Assembly (NCBI GenBank): GCA_030447865.1
Contig: JAUJOD010000001.1
Location: 1,326,159 to 1,390,158 of the forward strand
Length of the DNA: 64,000 nt
Direction of reading: 5' to 3'
DNA from: Nocardioidaceae bacterium
GTDB taxonomy: Bacteria > Actinomycetota > Actinomycetes > Propionibacteriales > Nocardioidaceae
The notes under the pieces: model-generated
What the model was told of the DNA's origin: nothing
Database searches by the model: none
What the model saw: the letters and a program-made list of their open reading frames with translations, nothing else
Translations under genes and position numbers: made by a program
In this document: one piece after another, positions 56,122-64,000 of the stretch
Numbering within the stretch: position 1 is the first letter of the stretch
How the letters are laid out: the number at the start of each line of letters is the position of its first letter

Positions 56122-59076
56122 GTGAGCGGCATCTTTGACGAGGGAAGCTCCGCCGGGGCGGAACGCACCCGGCGTACCCCATCACGTCGCCCGCGTGCGT
56201 TGCTCCCGACGCTCGCGATAGTCGTCGTGCTCGCGGTGCTCGGCTCAGTCTTCGTCGAGGTGTGGACCGACAAGATGTGGTTCTCCTCGCTCGGCTACAC
56301 GTCGGTCTTCACCACCGTGTTGTGGACCCGGATCGCGCTGTTCGCCGTCTTCGGGCTGCTGCTCGCCGGCGTCGTCGTCGGCAACGTGCTGCTGGCGTTC
56401 CGGTCGCGACCGATCCTGTTCGGCGACAGCTACTCCAACCCCACCGTGGAGCGCTACCAAGACGCCGTCGACCCAGTCCGGCACTGGGTGCTGTTGGGGA
56501 TCGGCGCGGTGATGCTGCTCTTCGGCGGGGCCAGCGCGTCGGGACAGTGGAAGACGTACCTACTGTGGCGCAACGGGGTGCCGTTCGGTCAGCCCGACGT
56601 GTACTTCGGCCGCGACATCGGCTTCTTCGTTTTCAGCTACCCCTGGTACCGGTTCCTGGTCAGCTTCGGCTTCACTGTGCTCATCATCACGCTGATCGCG
56701 ACCGCCGTGACGCATTACCTGTACGGCGGCATCCGGCTGCAGGCGCAACGCGACAAGATCTCGTCGGGTGCCCAGATCCAGCTGTCGGTGCTGCTCGGCT
56801 TGTTCATGTTGCTGAAGGCGGTTTCCTACTGGCTGGACCGCTACGGCTTGGCGATGGCCGACGGCGACCTCCTTACGGGCATCTCCTACACCGACGCGAA
56901 CGCGGTGCTGCCCGCCAAGAACATCCTGGCCGTCATCGCCGTCATCTGCGCGCTGCTCTTCTTCGCCAACGTGGTGCGGCCGGGCTGGATGCTGCCGGTC
57001 CTCGGCATGGGCCTGTTGGTGCTGTCGGCGATCCTCATTGGCGGCATCTGGCCGGCGATCGTGCAGCGGTTCCGGGTCGTGCCCTCCCAGGCTGACAAGG
57101 AGGCCGTCTTCATCCAGCGCAGCATCGACGCGACCCGGACGGCGTACGACATCGACGACGTAGAGATCAAGCCTTACCCGCCGGGTGAGACATCGGAGAC
57201 CCCCGAGGAGCTGCAGGCCGCGGCGGAGGACCTGCCCGGCGTACGCCTGATCGACCCGCAGCTGGTCTCCCAGGCGTTCGAGCAGCTGCAGCAGCAGCGC
57301 GGCTTCTACCAGATGCCCGATGTGCTCGACGTCGGCCGCTACGCGGTTCCCGGCGAGGAACTGCCGCAGGACGTGGTCATCGCCGCGCGGGAGCTCAACC
57401 TCAACGGGTTGCTGCCGAGCCAGCGCAACTGGACCAACGACCACACCGTCTACACCCACGGGTACGGCGTGGTCGCGGCGTACGGCGACGAGCGGGACCC
57501 CGAAGGGGAACCGGTGTGGGCGCAGGAAGGCCTGCCGTCGAAGGGTGAGCTCGGCGACTTCGAGCAGCGCGTGTACTACGGCGAGACCGAGCCCGCCTAC
57601 TCGATCGTCGGCGCGCCGCCGGGCGCGACTCCGGTGGAGCTCAACATCCCGGAGACCGGAGACGGCACGGCGGCTGGCGTCGCCCGCAACACGACGTACG
57701 ACGGCAAAGGCGGGGTGCCGATCGGGTCGACGGCCGGCCAGCTGCTGTACGCCGCGAAGTTCTGGGACTCCTCCATCCTGTTGTCGGGCCGGGTGAACAG
57801 CGAGTCGAAAATCATTTACGACCGCAATCCGCGCGACATGGTGCGAGAGGTCGCCCCGTGGCTCACGGTCGACGGCGACACCTACCCTGCAGTGGTCGAC
57901 CAGCGACTGGTGTGGATCATCGACGGTTACACCTCCACCTCGAACTACCCGATGTCTGACCTGGTCGACCTCAGCAACGTGACCAGCGACTCGTTGACGA
58001 CTCGCGGCCAGGCGGTGGCCGGCCAGCAGTCCGACGAGATCAACTACATCCGCAACTCGGTGAAGGCAACCGTCGACGCCTACGACGGCACCGTCACGTT
58101 GTATGCGTGGGACGAGAGCGACCCGATGCTGAAGGCGTGGCAGGGCGCATTTCCGGATGTCGTGCAGCCGAGGTCAGCGATCTCACCGGAGCTGTTGGCG
58201 CATTTGCGGTACCCGGAGGACCTGTTCAAGGTGCAGCGCACGGTGTTGTCGACGTACCACATCACCGACCCGAAGACTTTCTACGGAGGCTCAGAGAACT
58301 GGCTGGTGCCGGAAGACCCCACCGTTTCGACTCGCACCGGTGTCAAACAGCCGCCGTTCTACCTGACCGTCCAGCTGCCCGAGGGCCCGCCCCAGTTCTC
58401 GCTGACCAGCGTGTACGTGCCACAGAGCCGGCAGAACCTCGCCAGCTTCATGGCGGTCAACGCTGACGCGACAAGCGAGGACTACGGCGAGTTCACCGTG
58501 CTGGAGCTGCCGAGTAACAACACGGTCAGCGGCCCCGGTCAGGTGGCCAACGCCATGTCTAACGACCCCACCGTGTCGGCTGAGCTGCTGAAGTACAAGC
58601 AGACCGGCACCAACGCCCAGATGGGCAACCTGCTCACGTTGCCGTTGGGCGACGAGCTGCTCTACGTGCAGCCTGTCTACACCTTCCGCGGCACCGGCAG
58701 TGGTAGCTATCCCATCCTGCAGTTCGTCGTGCTGTCGATCGGCGACGACGTGGGCATCGGTACGTCGTTCGAGGAGGCTTTCGCCCAGGCGCTTGGCCTG
58801 TCCACCGAGCCGGTGGAGGAGGAGACGGAGACCAACGGGAACGGATCTGGCGAGGGTGGGAACAACCAGGGCGGCCCGACGGAGACGGACGAGCAGAAAC
58901 TGACGCGCTTCCTCACCAACGCCCAGACCAAGTTCGAAGAGGCTCAGACCGCCCTGGAAGAGGGGCGGCTGGGCGACTACCAGACCGCCAACGAGCAGGG
59001 CATGGACTGGCTGGGCAAGGCGGTTGCACTGCGCGAGCAGTTGGCCGGCAGTGCTCCGCCAACCGAGGGTGGGTAG
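56122..59076 (+). CDS. UPF0182 large membrane protein
   Basis: 984 residues. The N-terminal third has about seven hydrophobic helices (LLPTLAIVVVLAVLGSVFVE; VLLGIGAVMLLFGGASASG; FLVSFGFTVLIITLIATAVT; WPAIVQRFRVVPSQ...). A large extracytoplasmic region follows, with PSQRNWTNDHTVYTHGYG, a strong UPF0182 signature, and RQNLASFMAVNADATSEDYG. The C-terminal ~100 residues are acidic and Gly/Asn-rich then helical. Function unknown (Rv3193c family). GAAGGAG lies just upstream of the GTG start. Confidence 0.92.
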   Translation: MSGIFDEGSSAGAERTRRTPSRRPRALLPTLAIVVVLAVLGSVFVEVWTDKMWFSSLGYTSVFTTVLWTRIALFAVFGLLLAGVVVGNVLLAFRSRPILFGDSYSNPTVERYQDAVDPVRHWVLLGIGAVMLLFGGASASGQWKTYLLWRNGVPFGQPDVYFGRDIGFFVFSYPWYRFLVSFGFTVLIITLIATAVTHYLYGGIRLQAQRDKISSGAQIQLSVLLGLFMLLKAVSYWLDRYGLAMADGDLLTGISYTDANAVLPAKNILAVIAVICALLFFANVVRPGWMLPVLGMGLLVLSAILIGGIWPAIVQRFRVVPSQADKEAVFIQRSIDATRTAYDIDDVEIKPYPPGETSETPEELQAAAEDLPGVRLIDPQLVSQAFEQLQQQRGFYQMPDVLDVGRYAVPGEELPQDVVIAARELNLNGLLPSQRNWTNDHTVYTHGYGVVAAYGDERDPEGEPVWAQEGLPSKGELGDFEQRVYYGETEPAYSIVGAPPGATPVELNIPETGDGTAAGVARNTTYDGKGGVPIGSTAGQLLYAAKFWDSSILLSGRVNSESKIIYDRNPRDMVREVAPWLTVDGDTYPAVVDQRLVWIIDGYTSTSNYPMSDLVDLSNVTSDSLTTRGQAVAGQQSDEINYIRNSVKATVDAYDGTVTLYAWDESDPMLKAWQGAFPDVVQPRSAISPELLAHLRYPEDLFKVQRTVLSTYHITDPKTFYGGSENWLVPEDPTVSTRTGVKQPPFYLTVQLPEGPPQFSLTSVYVPQSRQNLASFMAVNADATSEDYGEFTVLELPSNNTVSGPGQVANAMSNDPTVSAELLKYKQTGTNAQMGNLLTLPLGDELLYVQPVYTFRGTGSGSYPILQFVVLSIGDDVGIGTSFEEAFAQALGLSTEPVEEETETNGNGSGEGGNNQGGPTETDEQKLTRFLTNAQTKFEEAQTALEEGRLGDYQTANEQGMDWLGKAVALREQLAGSAPPTEGG

Positions 59077-59163
59077 CAGCACCCGCCCGTGAACGACCGA
59101 CCCACGGCACCGGCCAAGTTCAAACTGCCCCAGGCCAGCGCCTTGCCGCTCAGACGGCGGGAT

Positions 59164-59193
59164 TTGATCGGCCTGCGGTGGGCACCGTAGAGT
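59164..59193 (+). promoter_or_regulatory. Promoter of the initiator tRNA gene
   Basis: TTGATC (59164-59169) and TAGAGT (59188-59193) with an 18-nt spacer place a transcription start near 59200, about 20 bases before the mature tRNA 5' end. Confidence 0.55.
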
Positions 59194-59220
59194 TGGTTCC
59201 CGCTGCAAGAAGACAGCCAA

Positions 59221-59294
59221 CGCGGGGTGGAGCAGTTCGGTAGCTCGCTGGGCTCATAACCCAGAGGTCGCAGGTTCAAATCCTGCCCCCGCTA
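59221..59294 (+). tRNA. Initiator tRNA-fMet (CAU)
   Basis: A 74-base cloverleaf. The acceptor arm CGCGGGG pairs with CCCCGCT leaving position 1 unpaired (C x T), as in initiator tRNAs. The anticodon stem carries the three G-C pairs CTGGGCTCATAACCCAG with loop CTCATAA (anticodon CAT), and the T arm is GCAGGTTCAAATCCTGC. No CCA is encoded. The 3' half of such tRNAs is a common integration site; the accessory region begins directly downstream. Confidence 0.95.
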
Positions 59295-59891
59295 CAAAGA
59301 AGCCGCAGGTCAGAGGCACTTCGGCCATCTTGCGGTAGCGCCGGTGTCGGTTTGGAGCGGCAGATTGTTTGCTGACAGTTTGCAGACGCTTGGACTTCCG
59401 GTGTCACGGCCCTGGACGCCGGGGGACGACCGTGGACCGCCGTAGATGCGGCACCTCTTGATCAGCGACCCAGAGGTCATCACTGAGCAGCAACTACCGC
59501 GGTCCTCCTCACTCCTCAGATCGCGGATCGGGATCGACGTGTCTGTCCACCCGGAAGACCAGAACGGCCAAGCAGGCACATTGCCCATGTTCGCCGGCGA
59601 GACCTACCCCCAACGGTCCTGTCGACGTTGAGCGGGGGAGCGCACACCGACGCTGTCTACTCGGAGACAGCTAGGAAGGTTTGCTGTTTGCTGTTCCCTC
59701 GTGCGTAATCCTCGCCGTCGGCGGCGCAGGCGGTGAAAAGACTCATCATGACGAACCCAGCGCCAGATTGCGTTTGCTTGGTGCTATGGCGCTCGTGCGT
59801 ACGCCGCCGAAGGGGCTTCGCCGCTTAGGTCGCGATCCCCCCGCAACTGCCTATCGACCGCCTGCTCCTATAACCTCGCCGGACGTCCCGA
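59295..59891. other. Non-coding stretch between tRNA-fMet and the HEPN gene
   Basis: No convincing gene. The first part resembles the spacer that often follows a tRNA used for integration, but no integrase frame or second copy of the tRNA 3' end was found. It contains the first copy of a 61-bp direct repeat at 59586. Confidence 0.5.
59586..59646 (+). repeat. 61-bp direct repeat, copy 1
   Basis: Matches 62961-63021 without gaps at about 84% identity (10 mismatches), including the perfectly shared 20-mer GTTGAGCGGGGGAGCGCACA at 59627. Both copies read as the end of a coding frame (M-x-AGETYP-x-RS-x-R-x then stop), which suggests a remnant of a duplicated gene end. With copy 2 it brackets the PIN-HEPN operon. 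Confidence 0.8.
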
Positions 59892-61733
59892 TCATGACTC
59901 CTCGGCGTCGGCTGTGTCGTGGGCGCCGGCTGTGTCGTCGCGCTCGCTGGTGGCTTCGTGTTGGGCTTCTTCAGTGCCAATGCTCCTGCCGAACAAGAAC
60001 TCGTGGCAATTGAAGTTCGGGTTGTGGTTGCCCGTGAGTAGCAGTTCCTCCCACTGCAGGACGGCCTCGTTTCCCGGAGACTCCTCGACGGCGTGGGCGG
60101 CGAACACCACGGCCTCGTCATGGCGGCCAGCGGCCTCGAGTTGGTCGGCTGCTTCAAGCTGAATGAGGGTGTCGACGGCTTCGGGGAGCGCCGGTTCCTT
60201 CCCTTTCACTCGAGCAGCCCGGCGCATAGCCGCCATCTCGGCCCACTCGTCGGCGGTCCAAGACGCCGAAGCGTGGTTCGAGAGCAGGCCAACGGTGAAC
60301 GCGATGGGTGAGGGAGTGTCCAGACACGACTCGTACTCGTCGAGGAACGCCTTCGCCTCGGGACGGTGGTCCTTCGGGTCGGTCCACTCATGCCAAAGCA
60401 AATGGATGGCGACCATAGCGGTCTTCGGCTCGCCATCGGGCATCTGGGGAACCAGTTGCTCGATCTTTTCGACGACTTCCGTCAGGTTGAACCCGTCGTC
60501 GTGGTGGCCAGCGTGCCAGCCGATGAACGCTTCGGCTACGCCGTTGAACCTCTGGAGAGCCGACTTGGCATCGAGGCCCTCCGGCTGCCAGATCCAATAC
60601 TGCGGCGCGAGCTGCATCTGGACGACGCCAGGGAGTGCGCCGCGGTAGTCCCAGGGCTGAGGCTGCGTCTTTGTGGCGTCGACGACGAACCGGCGGACCA
60701 CGTGCCGGACGAGGCGCCACAGCCCGGCGAGGGTGAAGATGCGTTGAAAGTTGGGCTCGAAGGCGGTTTCCGCGCCATCGGTGAAGACCCATGCTTCCTC
60801 GCCGAGATCCTCGAGCACGTGACTTCTCTTCGAACGGACGTCGTAGGCGATGCCGAGCATGAGCTCAATCTCGGCGGACCGGGGTGGGCGTACTGTGCCG
60901 ATGGCCTCACCGCGGTAATAGTCAGGAGAGATCCGTGCCAGCGTGGAAGAGACGAACCGGCGCTTCAGGCCAGTGCGGTCAGCCTTCAGGACCGCGCCGC
61001 GGACCCTATCGACCAGCTCCTGACTCACGCCCTTAAGGGATGCGTCGATGATCTTGCGCTTCCTCGGCTCATAGCGATCCCACGTAGCCGGGGTCGTGAG
61101 GTCATCCTCGCCGAGTGATTCGAGCGCTGCGACGAGGTCGGTGTAAGCGCCGGTCGGGTCGTCAATGGCGCTACGTGTCGCATCGACAGAGTTGCGGATG
61201 ACCCGCATCACTCGGGCGAAGTCCTCACGGTGCAGCACCAGCAGGTCATTCATGAACTGCTTCAGGTCGTCCCATTCGGTTGGCTGCACTAGCTGCTGCG
61301 GGTCGAACAGGTGCGGGAAGAGACTCGCCGCCTCTCGTCGACGGCCGGTGAGCCCCGCCGGGCGTACCAGGCGATGCACCTGGTCATGGTTGCGGCTGAA
61401 GGTCCGGTTAAGGACGAACGTCGTCACATAGGCCACGTCGTCAATGAGGTCGTCGCCGCCGGTGGCGAGCAGGAAGTCGTCGGTGCCATCCCAGCGCTGA
61501 GCCTCGAGCCGGTCGACCGCCTCGAGAGTGGCCGTGGACACGTTGCCGAGTTCGGTCGAGCCTGTGATGGTGCCGACTGGCAGTTCAACAGGTGTGGGAT
61601 TTGGAAACCAAGCGTTGGTGTAGATGGTGCGTCGGTGCGGGCGCTCGTTTATCTCGACATCCGGACGGAAGAACCGCCCAGCCGAGATCTGCAGCATCAG
61701 CTGACCCCGGAACTCGTCCGCCTTCTTTGCCAT
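59892..61733 (-). CDS. Large HEPN-domain protein (Apea-like), candidate RNase effector
   Basis: 613 residues of mostly unrecognised sequence. Around residues 230-350 lies an Apea-like HEPN region: SSTLARISPDYY, EIELMLGIAYDVRSKRSHVL and WRLVRHVVRRFV. Arg300 and His305 form the R-x4-H motif that HEPN RNases use for catalysis, in the Y-D-x-R-S context typical of the Apea group. The N-terminal ~220 residues and the C-terminal ~230 (GFNLTEVVEKIEQLVPQM, then an acidic tail) may sense or regulate. The start ATG lies one base after the PIN gene stop (TGAAATG), so the two are translationally coupled. RNase activity is inferred. Confidence 0.65.
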   Translation of the reverse strand: MAKKADEFRGQLMLQISAGRFFRPDVEINERPHRRTIYTNAWFPNPTPVELPVGTITGSTELGNVSTATLEAVDRLEAQRWDGTDDFLLATGGDDLIDDVAYVTTFVLNRTFSRNHDQVHRLVRPAGLTGRRREAASLFPHLFDPQQLVQPTEWDDLKQFMNDLLVLHREDFARVMRVIRNSVDATRSAIDDPTGAYTDLVAALESLGEDDLTTPATWDRYEPRKRKIIDASLKGVSQELVDRVRGAVLKADRTGLKRRFVSSTLARISPDYYRGEAIGTVRPPRSAEIELMLGIAYDVRSKRSHVLEDLGEEAWVFTDGAETAFEPNFQRIFTLAGLWRLVRHVVRRFVVDATKTQPQPWDYRGALPGVVQMQLAPQYWIWQPEGLDAKSALQRFNGVAEAFIGWHAGHHDDGFNLTEVVEKIEQLVPQMPDGEPKTAMVAIHLLWHEWTDPKDHRPEAKAFLDEYESCLDTPSPIAFTVGLLSNHASASWTADEWAEMAAMRRAARVKGKEPALPEAVDTLIQLEAADQLEAAGRHDEAVVFAAHAVEESPGNEAVLQWEELLLTGNHNPNFNCHEFLFGRSIGTEEAQHEATSERDDTAGAHDTADAEES

Positions 61734-61734
61734 T

Positions 61735-62574
61735 TCAGTACCCGTCGGTCTGGCCAGGTTCCTCGGCCTCTACCAACTTCTTTACCTCGAGGCCGGCAAC
61801 CCGGCCCCGGGTGGCGTGACCGGTGTCGTAAGTGAGGAGGGTTACGTCCCTGCCGGCGGTAGTTTGCACGCCGACGGCGCGGTCGACGATCTCGTCATCG
61901 TTGATGGGCAAGCGGGTGTGGTTGGGCGGGTCGAGCAATATCTCCAGAGTCACCTCGCCACGTGGAGTTTCGCCTCGATCGAGCGGGGTGAAGTCTGCGT
62001 CCGAGAGGCGGCCGCGTTCGCCGCGGCCAGCTACGCGGTCGAGGACGGCGATCGCGTAGCCGACGCGCCAACGCCGCTGTTGTGGTCCAGCCTTCTTCAG
62101 GCCGTCGAGCTCGTCGACGACAACCATCGGGATGACGAGCCGCACCGGCATCTCCCGGCACTCGAGGAGTCGTGAGAAATCGGTCCGCTCGAGTTTGGTC
62201 GGGTGGTTGATGAAGAAGCTGGTATCCGGGACGACGAGCTTGCCGCCCTGATCCCACCGGTTGGCGGCCTGCTCAAGCTCGGCAATTGTGTCGTCGAGGG
62301 TGGCGACGCGGGCGTCCAGCTCAGCGTCGATCAGCAGACGTCCGGTCGGCGGGTTCGTGCTGATGACCAAGTACCGGGGCGTCCGTATGAGTAAATCGAC
62401 GTCAGCCTCACGTACCTGCGACCTCAGCAGCCGCTCGGCCTCGATCGTCCAGTTCATGTAACTCTGCCACTGGTCCCGCATGGTTGAACGCAAGTTCCTC
62501 GCGCTGTCGCGGACAGCACGGAGGTTGCGGAGCAGGGCGACGCGGCTTGTACCCGGAAGCGGCGTAATCACCAT
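61735..62574 (-). CDS. PIN-domain protein, candidate RNase
   Basis: 279 residues. The N-terminal ~105 residues are helical (ARNLRSTMRDQWQSYMNWTI). A PIN-type domain follows: LVVPDTSFFINHP with Asp117, VVVDELDGLKK with Glu155, NDDEIVDRAV with Asp227/Asp231 and VTLLTYDTGHATRG with Asp250, which supply the four acidic metal ligands of PIN nucleases. It is first in an operon with the HEPN gene. No small antitoxin ORF of the VapB type precedes it. It could act on tRNA or mRNA, alone or with the HEPN partner. Confidence 0.75.
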   Translation of the reverse strand: MVITPLPGTSRVALLRNLRAVRDSARNLRSTMRDQWQSYMNWTIEAERLLRSQVREADVDLLIRTPRYLVISTNPPTGRLLIDAELDARVATLDDTIAELEQAANRWDQGGKLVVPDTSFFINHPTKLERTDFSRLLECREMPVRLVIPMVVVDELDGLKKAGPQQRRWRVGYAIAVLDRVAGRGERGRLSDADFTPLDRGETPRGEVTLEILLDPPNHTRLPINDDEIVDRAVGVQTTAGRDVTLLTYDTGHATRGRVAGLEVKKLVEAEEPGQTDGY

Positions 62575-63168
62575 GATCCAAGTCTCCAGAACCGGACAAG
62601 CGCGCGCGACCCGGTTTCATGGCCCGCGAGGCTGTGGGCCTCCGTGGGGCATCGTCCAGTCGAGATGGCGGTGACCTGATAACCACGTCTTAGTGGGCGG
62701 CGCTTTGAAGCGCGTCGGATGAGCATGCCGCAAACACGGCGGTCATGGCCATCCCTCGACTAGGTGGTGGCCGCCGGGTCGATTGGACAGCGGGACGTCC
62801 AGCCAGCTGGCCGCAGGGATACGGAGGCAGGGCGCGTGGCTAGAAACGCGGGGAGGTGGTAAGGAATCCGTAACGCGCCGCGGCAGGTCTGCCCCTTGGT
62901 TGAATGCCTTGGGGGCGATCGCCGAGTTTGATGGCGATCACGCTTGCACTCTCCGTTTCGCATGCTCGCTGGCGAGACCTATCCCTGCCGTTCCCGTCGG
63001 TGTTGAGCGGGGGAGCGCACATCACCGTTGTTGGTTCTTGGCGGTTAGTGGCCAGAGAAGGCGCTCTCCGGGCCATCGTTTGACGGTCGCACGCGCCGGG
63101 ATGACGTGAGTCCCTTAGTGCCGAGGCTGGCAGCAGCCTGATCTGTCTGTGTCGGCGCAAGGCTGCTC
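62575..63168. other. Non-coding stretch upstream of the PIN gene
   Basis: No convincing gene on either strand; short open frames lack family signal and good starts. It holds copy 2 of the 61-bp repeat (62961-63021). The PIN-HEPN promoter should lie near 62575-62650 on the minus strand but is not clear by eye. Confidence 0.5.
62961..63021 (+). repeat. 61-bp direct repeat, copy 2
   Basis: Gap-free match to 59586-59646 (about 84%), with the 20-mer GTTGAGCGGGGGAGCGCACA at 63002-63021. Like copy 1 it reads M-x-AGETYP-x-RS-x-R-x-stop, but the upstream frame differs. Confidence 0.8.
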
Positions 63169-63597
63169 TCATAGTTGCTTGGTGAAGAAGATCTCCGGGT
63201 CGCCCTCGTCTAAGCCGGTCAGCATTCCGCAAGGTGCCCACTGGCGGTGGCGTAGCAGCCGCTGCATCCGCGCGTTGGACAGATTGGTCGACGTGAGCAC
63301 CCGCGGGCCGTGGGCCTGCTCGAAGTCTTCTAGGAGTCGCGACCCGATCCCTTGGCCGCGCATGGCGGACTTGACGTCGAGCAAGGCCAGGAACGGTGCA
63401 TCGAAGAACCAAGGTGCCACCACTGAGTAGCCCGCGGTGTCGCCATTCGCCACTGCGACCCGCATCCGCCCGTGCTCTGCCGCCTCGGACATTTCGCGTC
63501 GTCGCTCGACGCTCCCTCCGGCTGCCAGATGGTCGAAGGCAAGACAGTCGGCCAACAGGGCGCACGTCACAGGGACGAGGCTGGTGGCCGGCAGCAT
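63169..63597 (-). CDS. GNAT-family acetyltransferase
   Basis: 142 residues: ALLDVKSAMRGQGIGSRLLE (acetyl-CoA loop R-G-Q-G-I-G), VLTSTNLSNARMQRLLRHRQ and LDEGDPEIFF. A complete, if short, GNAT fold; the substrate is unknown. It lies beyond the PIN-HEPN module and may belong to the same accessory region. Confidence 0.75.
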   Translation of the reverse strand: MLPATSLVPVTCALLADCLAFDHLAAGGSVERRREMSEAAEHGRMRVAVANGDTAGYSVVAPWFFDAPFLALLDVKSAMRGQGIGSRLLEDFEQAHGPRVLTSTNLSNARMQRLLRHRQWAPCGMLTGLDEGDPEIFFTKQL

Positions 63598-63792
63598 GGA
63601 CAGTATCCTGGCAGCCGACGCTGCGCCGACCGGTCAAGGCGCCATGCGCTGTGCTCGGGATGTCTAGGAAACCGGCCCATCGCCGGGGTCCACTCGCGGC
63701 GGAGAGACGCCTCATGCTGTTCGCGCTGAAAGCGCCAGGTGCGCAGGTCAGTTGGTCATGAATGCGGGCGTGCAGGTGGCAGTATCCACAAC

Positions 63793-64000
63793 ATGCGTGG
63801 CGGGCCGGCAGCCAGTTGGACGACCGGTCATCCGGACGCGGTGGCCGAGGAGTGGAGGGGCCGATTGTGGAGCGAGAGGCTGCATCGGGTCGTGTCTTGG
63901 GAATCGGACCTGCTGGTGACGTTCGAGCGGGCTGGGTCGTTGGGTCGGTTCCCGCGTTATCGAGACGCTACCGACGAGATGAGCCGTGACGAGCGGAAAA
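63793..64000 (+). CDS. Unidentified ORF running off the window end
   Basis: From ATG 63793 a frame stays open to the last base: MRGGPAASWTTGHPDAVAEE, then RLHRVVSWESDLLVTFERAG and RYRDATDEMSRDERK. Third codon positions are G/C-rich and the residue mix looks natural, so I favour it over the competing frame ending at 63989, but no family is recognised and the start is uncertain. Confidence 0.35.
   Translation, partial: MRGGPAASWTTGHPDAVAEEWRGRLWSERLHRVVSWESDLLVTFERAGSLGRFPRYRDATDEMSRDERK

Noticed and set aside
59446..59631. 61-codon ORF next to the tRNA
   Set aside because: Start lacks a ribosome binding site, composition is unremarkable and only its last codons (within the 61-bp repeat) are shared with another locus.
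62840..63715. 291-codon minus-strand frame across the GNAT gene
   Set aside because: It is the shadow of the GNAT gene in another frame; Arg/Pro-rich with no motif.
59221..64000. Complete integrated prophage or genomic island
   Set aside because: No integrase, att duplication of the tRNA 3' end or phage genes are visible; only accessory-type genes and the 61-bp repeat.

Overview
The window is a piece of a high-GC actinobacterial chromosome. Genes are dense, codons are strongly G/C-ended, and many start codons are GTG or TTG. The gene content is characteristically actinobacterial: WhiB7, mycoredoxin, the AdnAB helicase-nuclease, UvrD2 with an HRDC domain, DUF3117, DUF3107, DUF5679, PPA1309 and UPF0182 proteins, MoeZ, and a PaaX-controlled enoyl-CoA hydratase. 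I cannot name the genus from sequence alone.

Layout. (1) 1-9300: a VOC protein end, a Tat-exported PHP hydrolase, dapE, LOG, a DivIVA-domain protein, tag, an M14 carboxypeptidase, an L,D-transpeptidase, an enoyl-CoA hydratase with PaaX, and DUF3117. (2) 9300-19800: M17 aminopeptidase, GNAT, O-methyltransferase, HtrA, TatB, Mrp, DUF1003, a CBS/MgtE_N protein, PhzF, an EamA exporter and a GSP17M-like protein. From memory, blocks 1-2 keep much of the order of M. tuberculosis Rv1202-Rv1234, but sigE/rseA are absent from the O-methyltransferase/htrA junction. (3) 19900-27200: a variable metabolic stretch (proline iminopeptidase-like, histidine phosphatase, PadR remnant, NUDIX, PHP, MarC, hydrolase/SDR pair, second L,D-transpeptidase). 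(4) 27200-59300: a block matching roughly Rv3193-Rv3211. It holds a DEAD helicase, a ferritin-like protein, DUF3107/TetR, a LigD-type polymerase, MoeZ, an alkyltransferase-like protein, AdnAB, DeoD/NudC, mycoredoxin, UvrD2, WhiB7 with its leader, an ABC1 kinase with a ThiF-like partner, a metalloprotease, MoaE, a PDZ-Lon protease, PPA1309, UPF0182 and the initiator tRNA. (5) 59300-64000: an accessory region next to the tRNA with a two-gene PIN-HEPN operon, an acetyltransferase and unassigned DNA.

Functional themes are double-strand break processing and repair (AdnAB, UvrD2, the polymerase, Tag, the alkyltransferase-like protein), envelope and peptidoglycan work (two L,D-transpeptidases, M14 peptidase, HtrA, Tat, PDZ-Lon), and stress or antibiotic response (WhiB7 behind an attenuator-type leader, mycoredoxin, NudC). 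Many genes have a -10-like hexamer only 6-8 nt upstream of the start codon, which points to leaderless transcripts and decided several starts.

The two most notable features are these. First, the PIN-HEPN gene pair is coupled by a one-base gap, sits beside the tRNA and is flanked by a 61-bp imperfect direct repeat; it is a candidate RNase-based defence or toxin module. Second, a family of 26-bp imperfect palindromes (CGTYTNCCG-N8-CGGNAGACG) recurs with a 50-53 bp period in six separate intergenic arrays (23 copies in 64 kb). A DnaA-box-like cluster, a duplicated operator-like element and the whiB7 leader are further non-coding signals.
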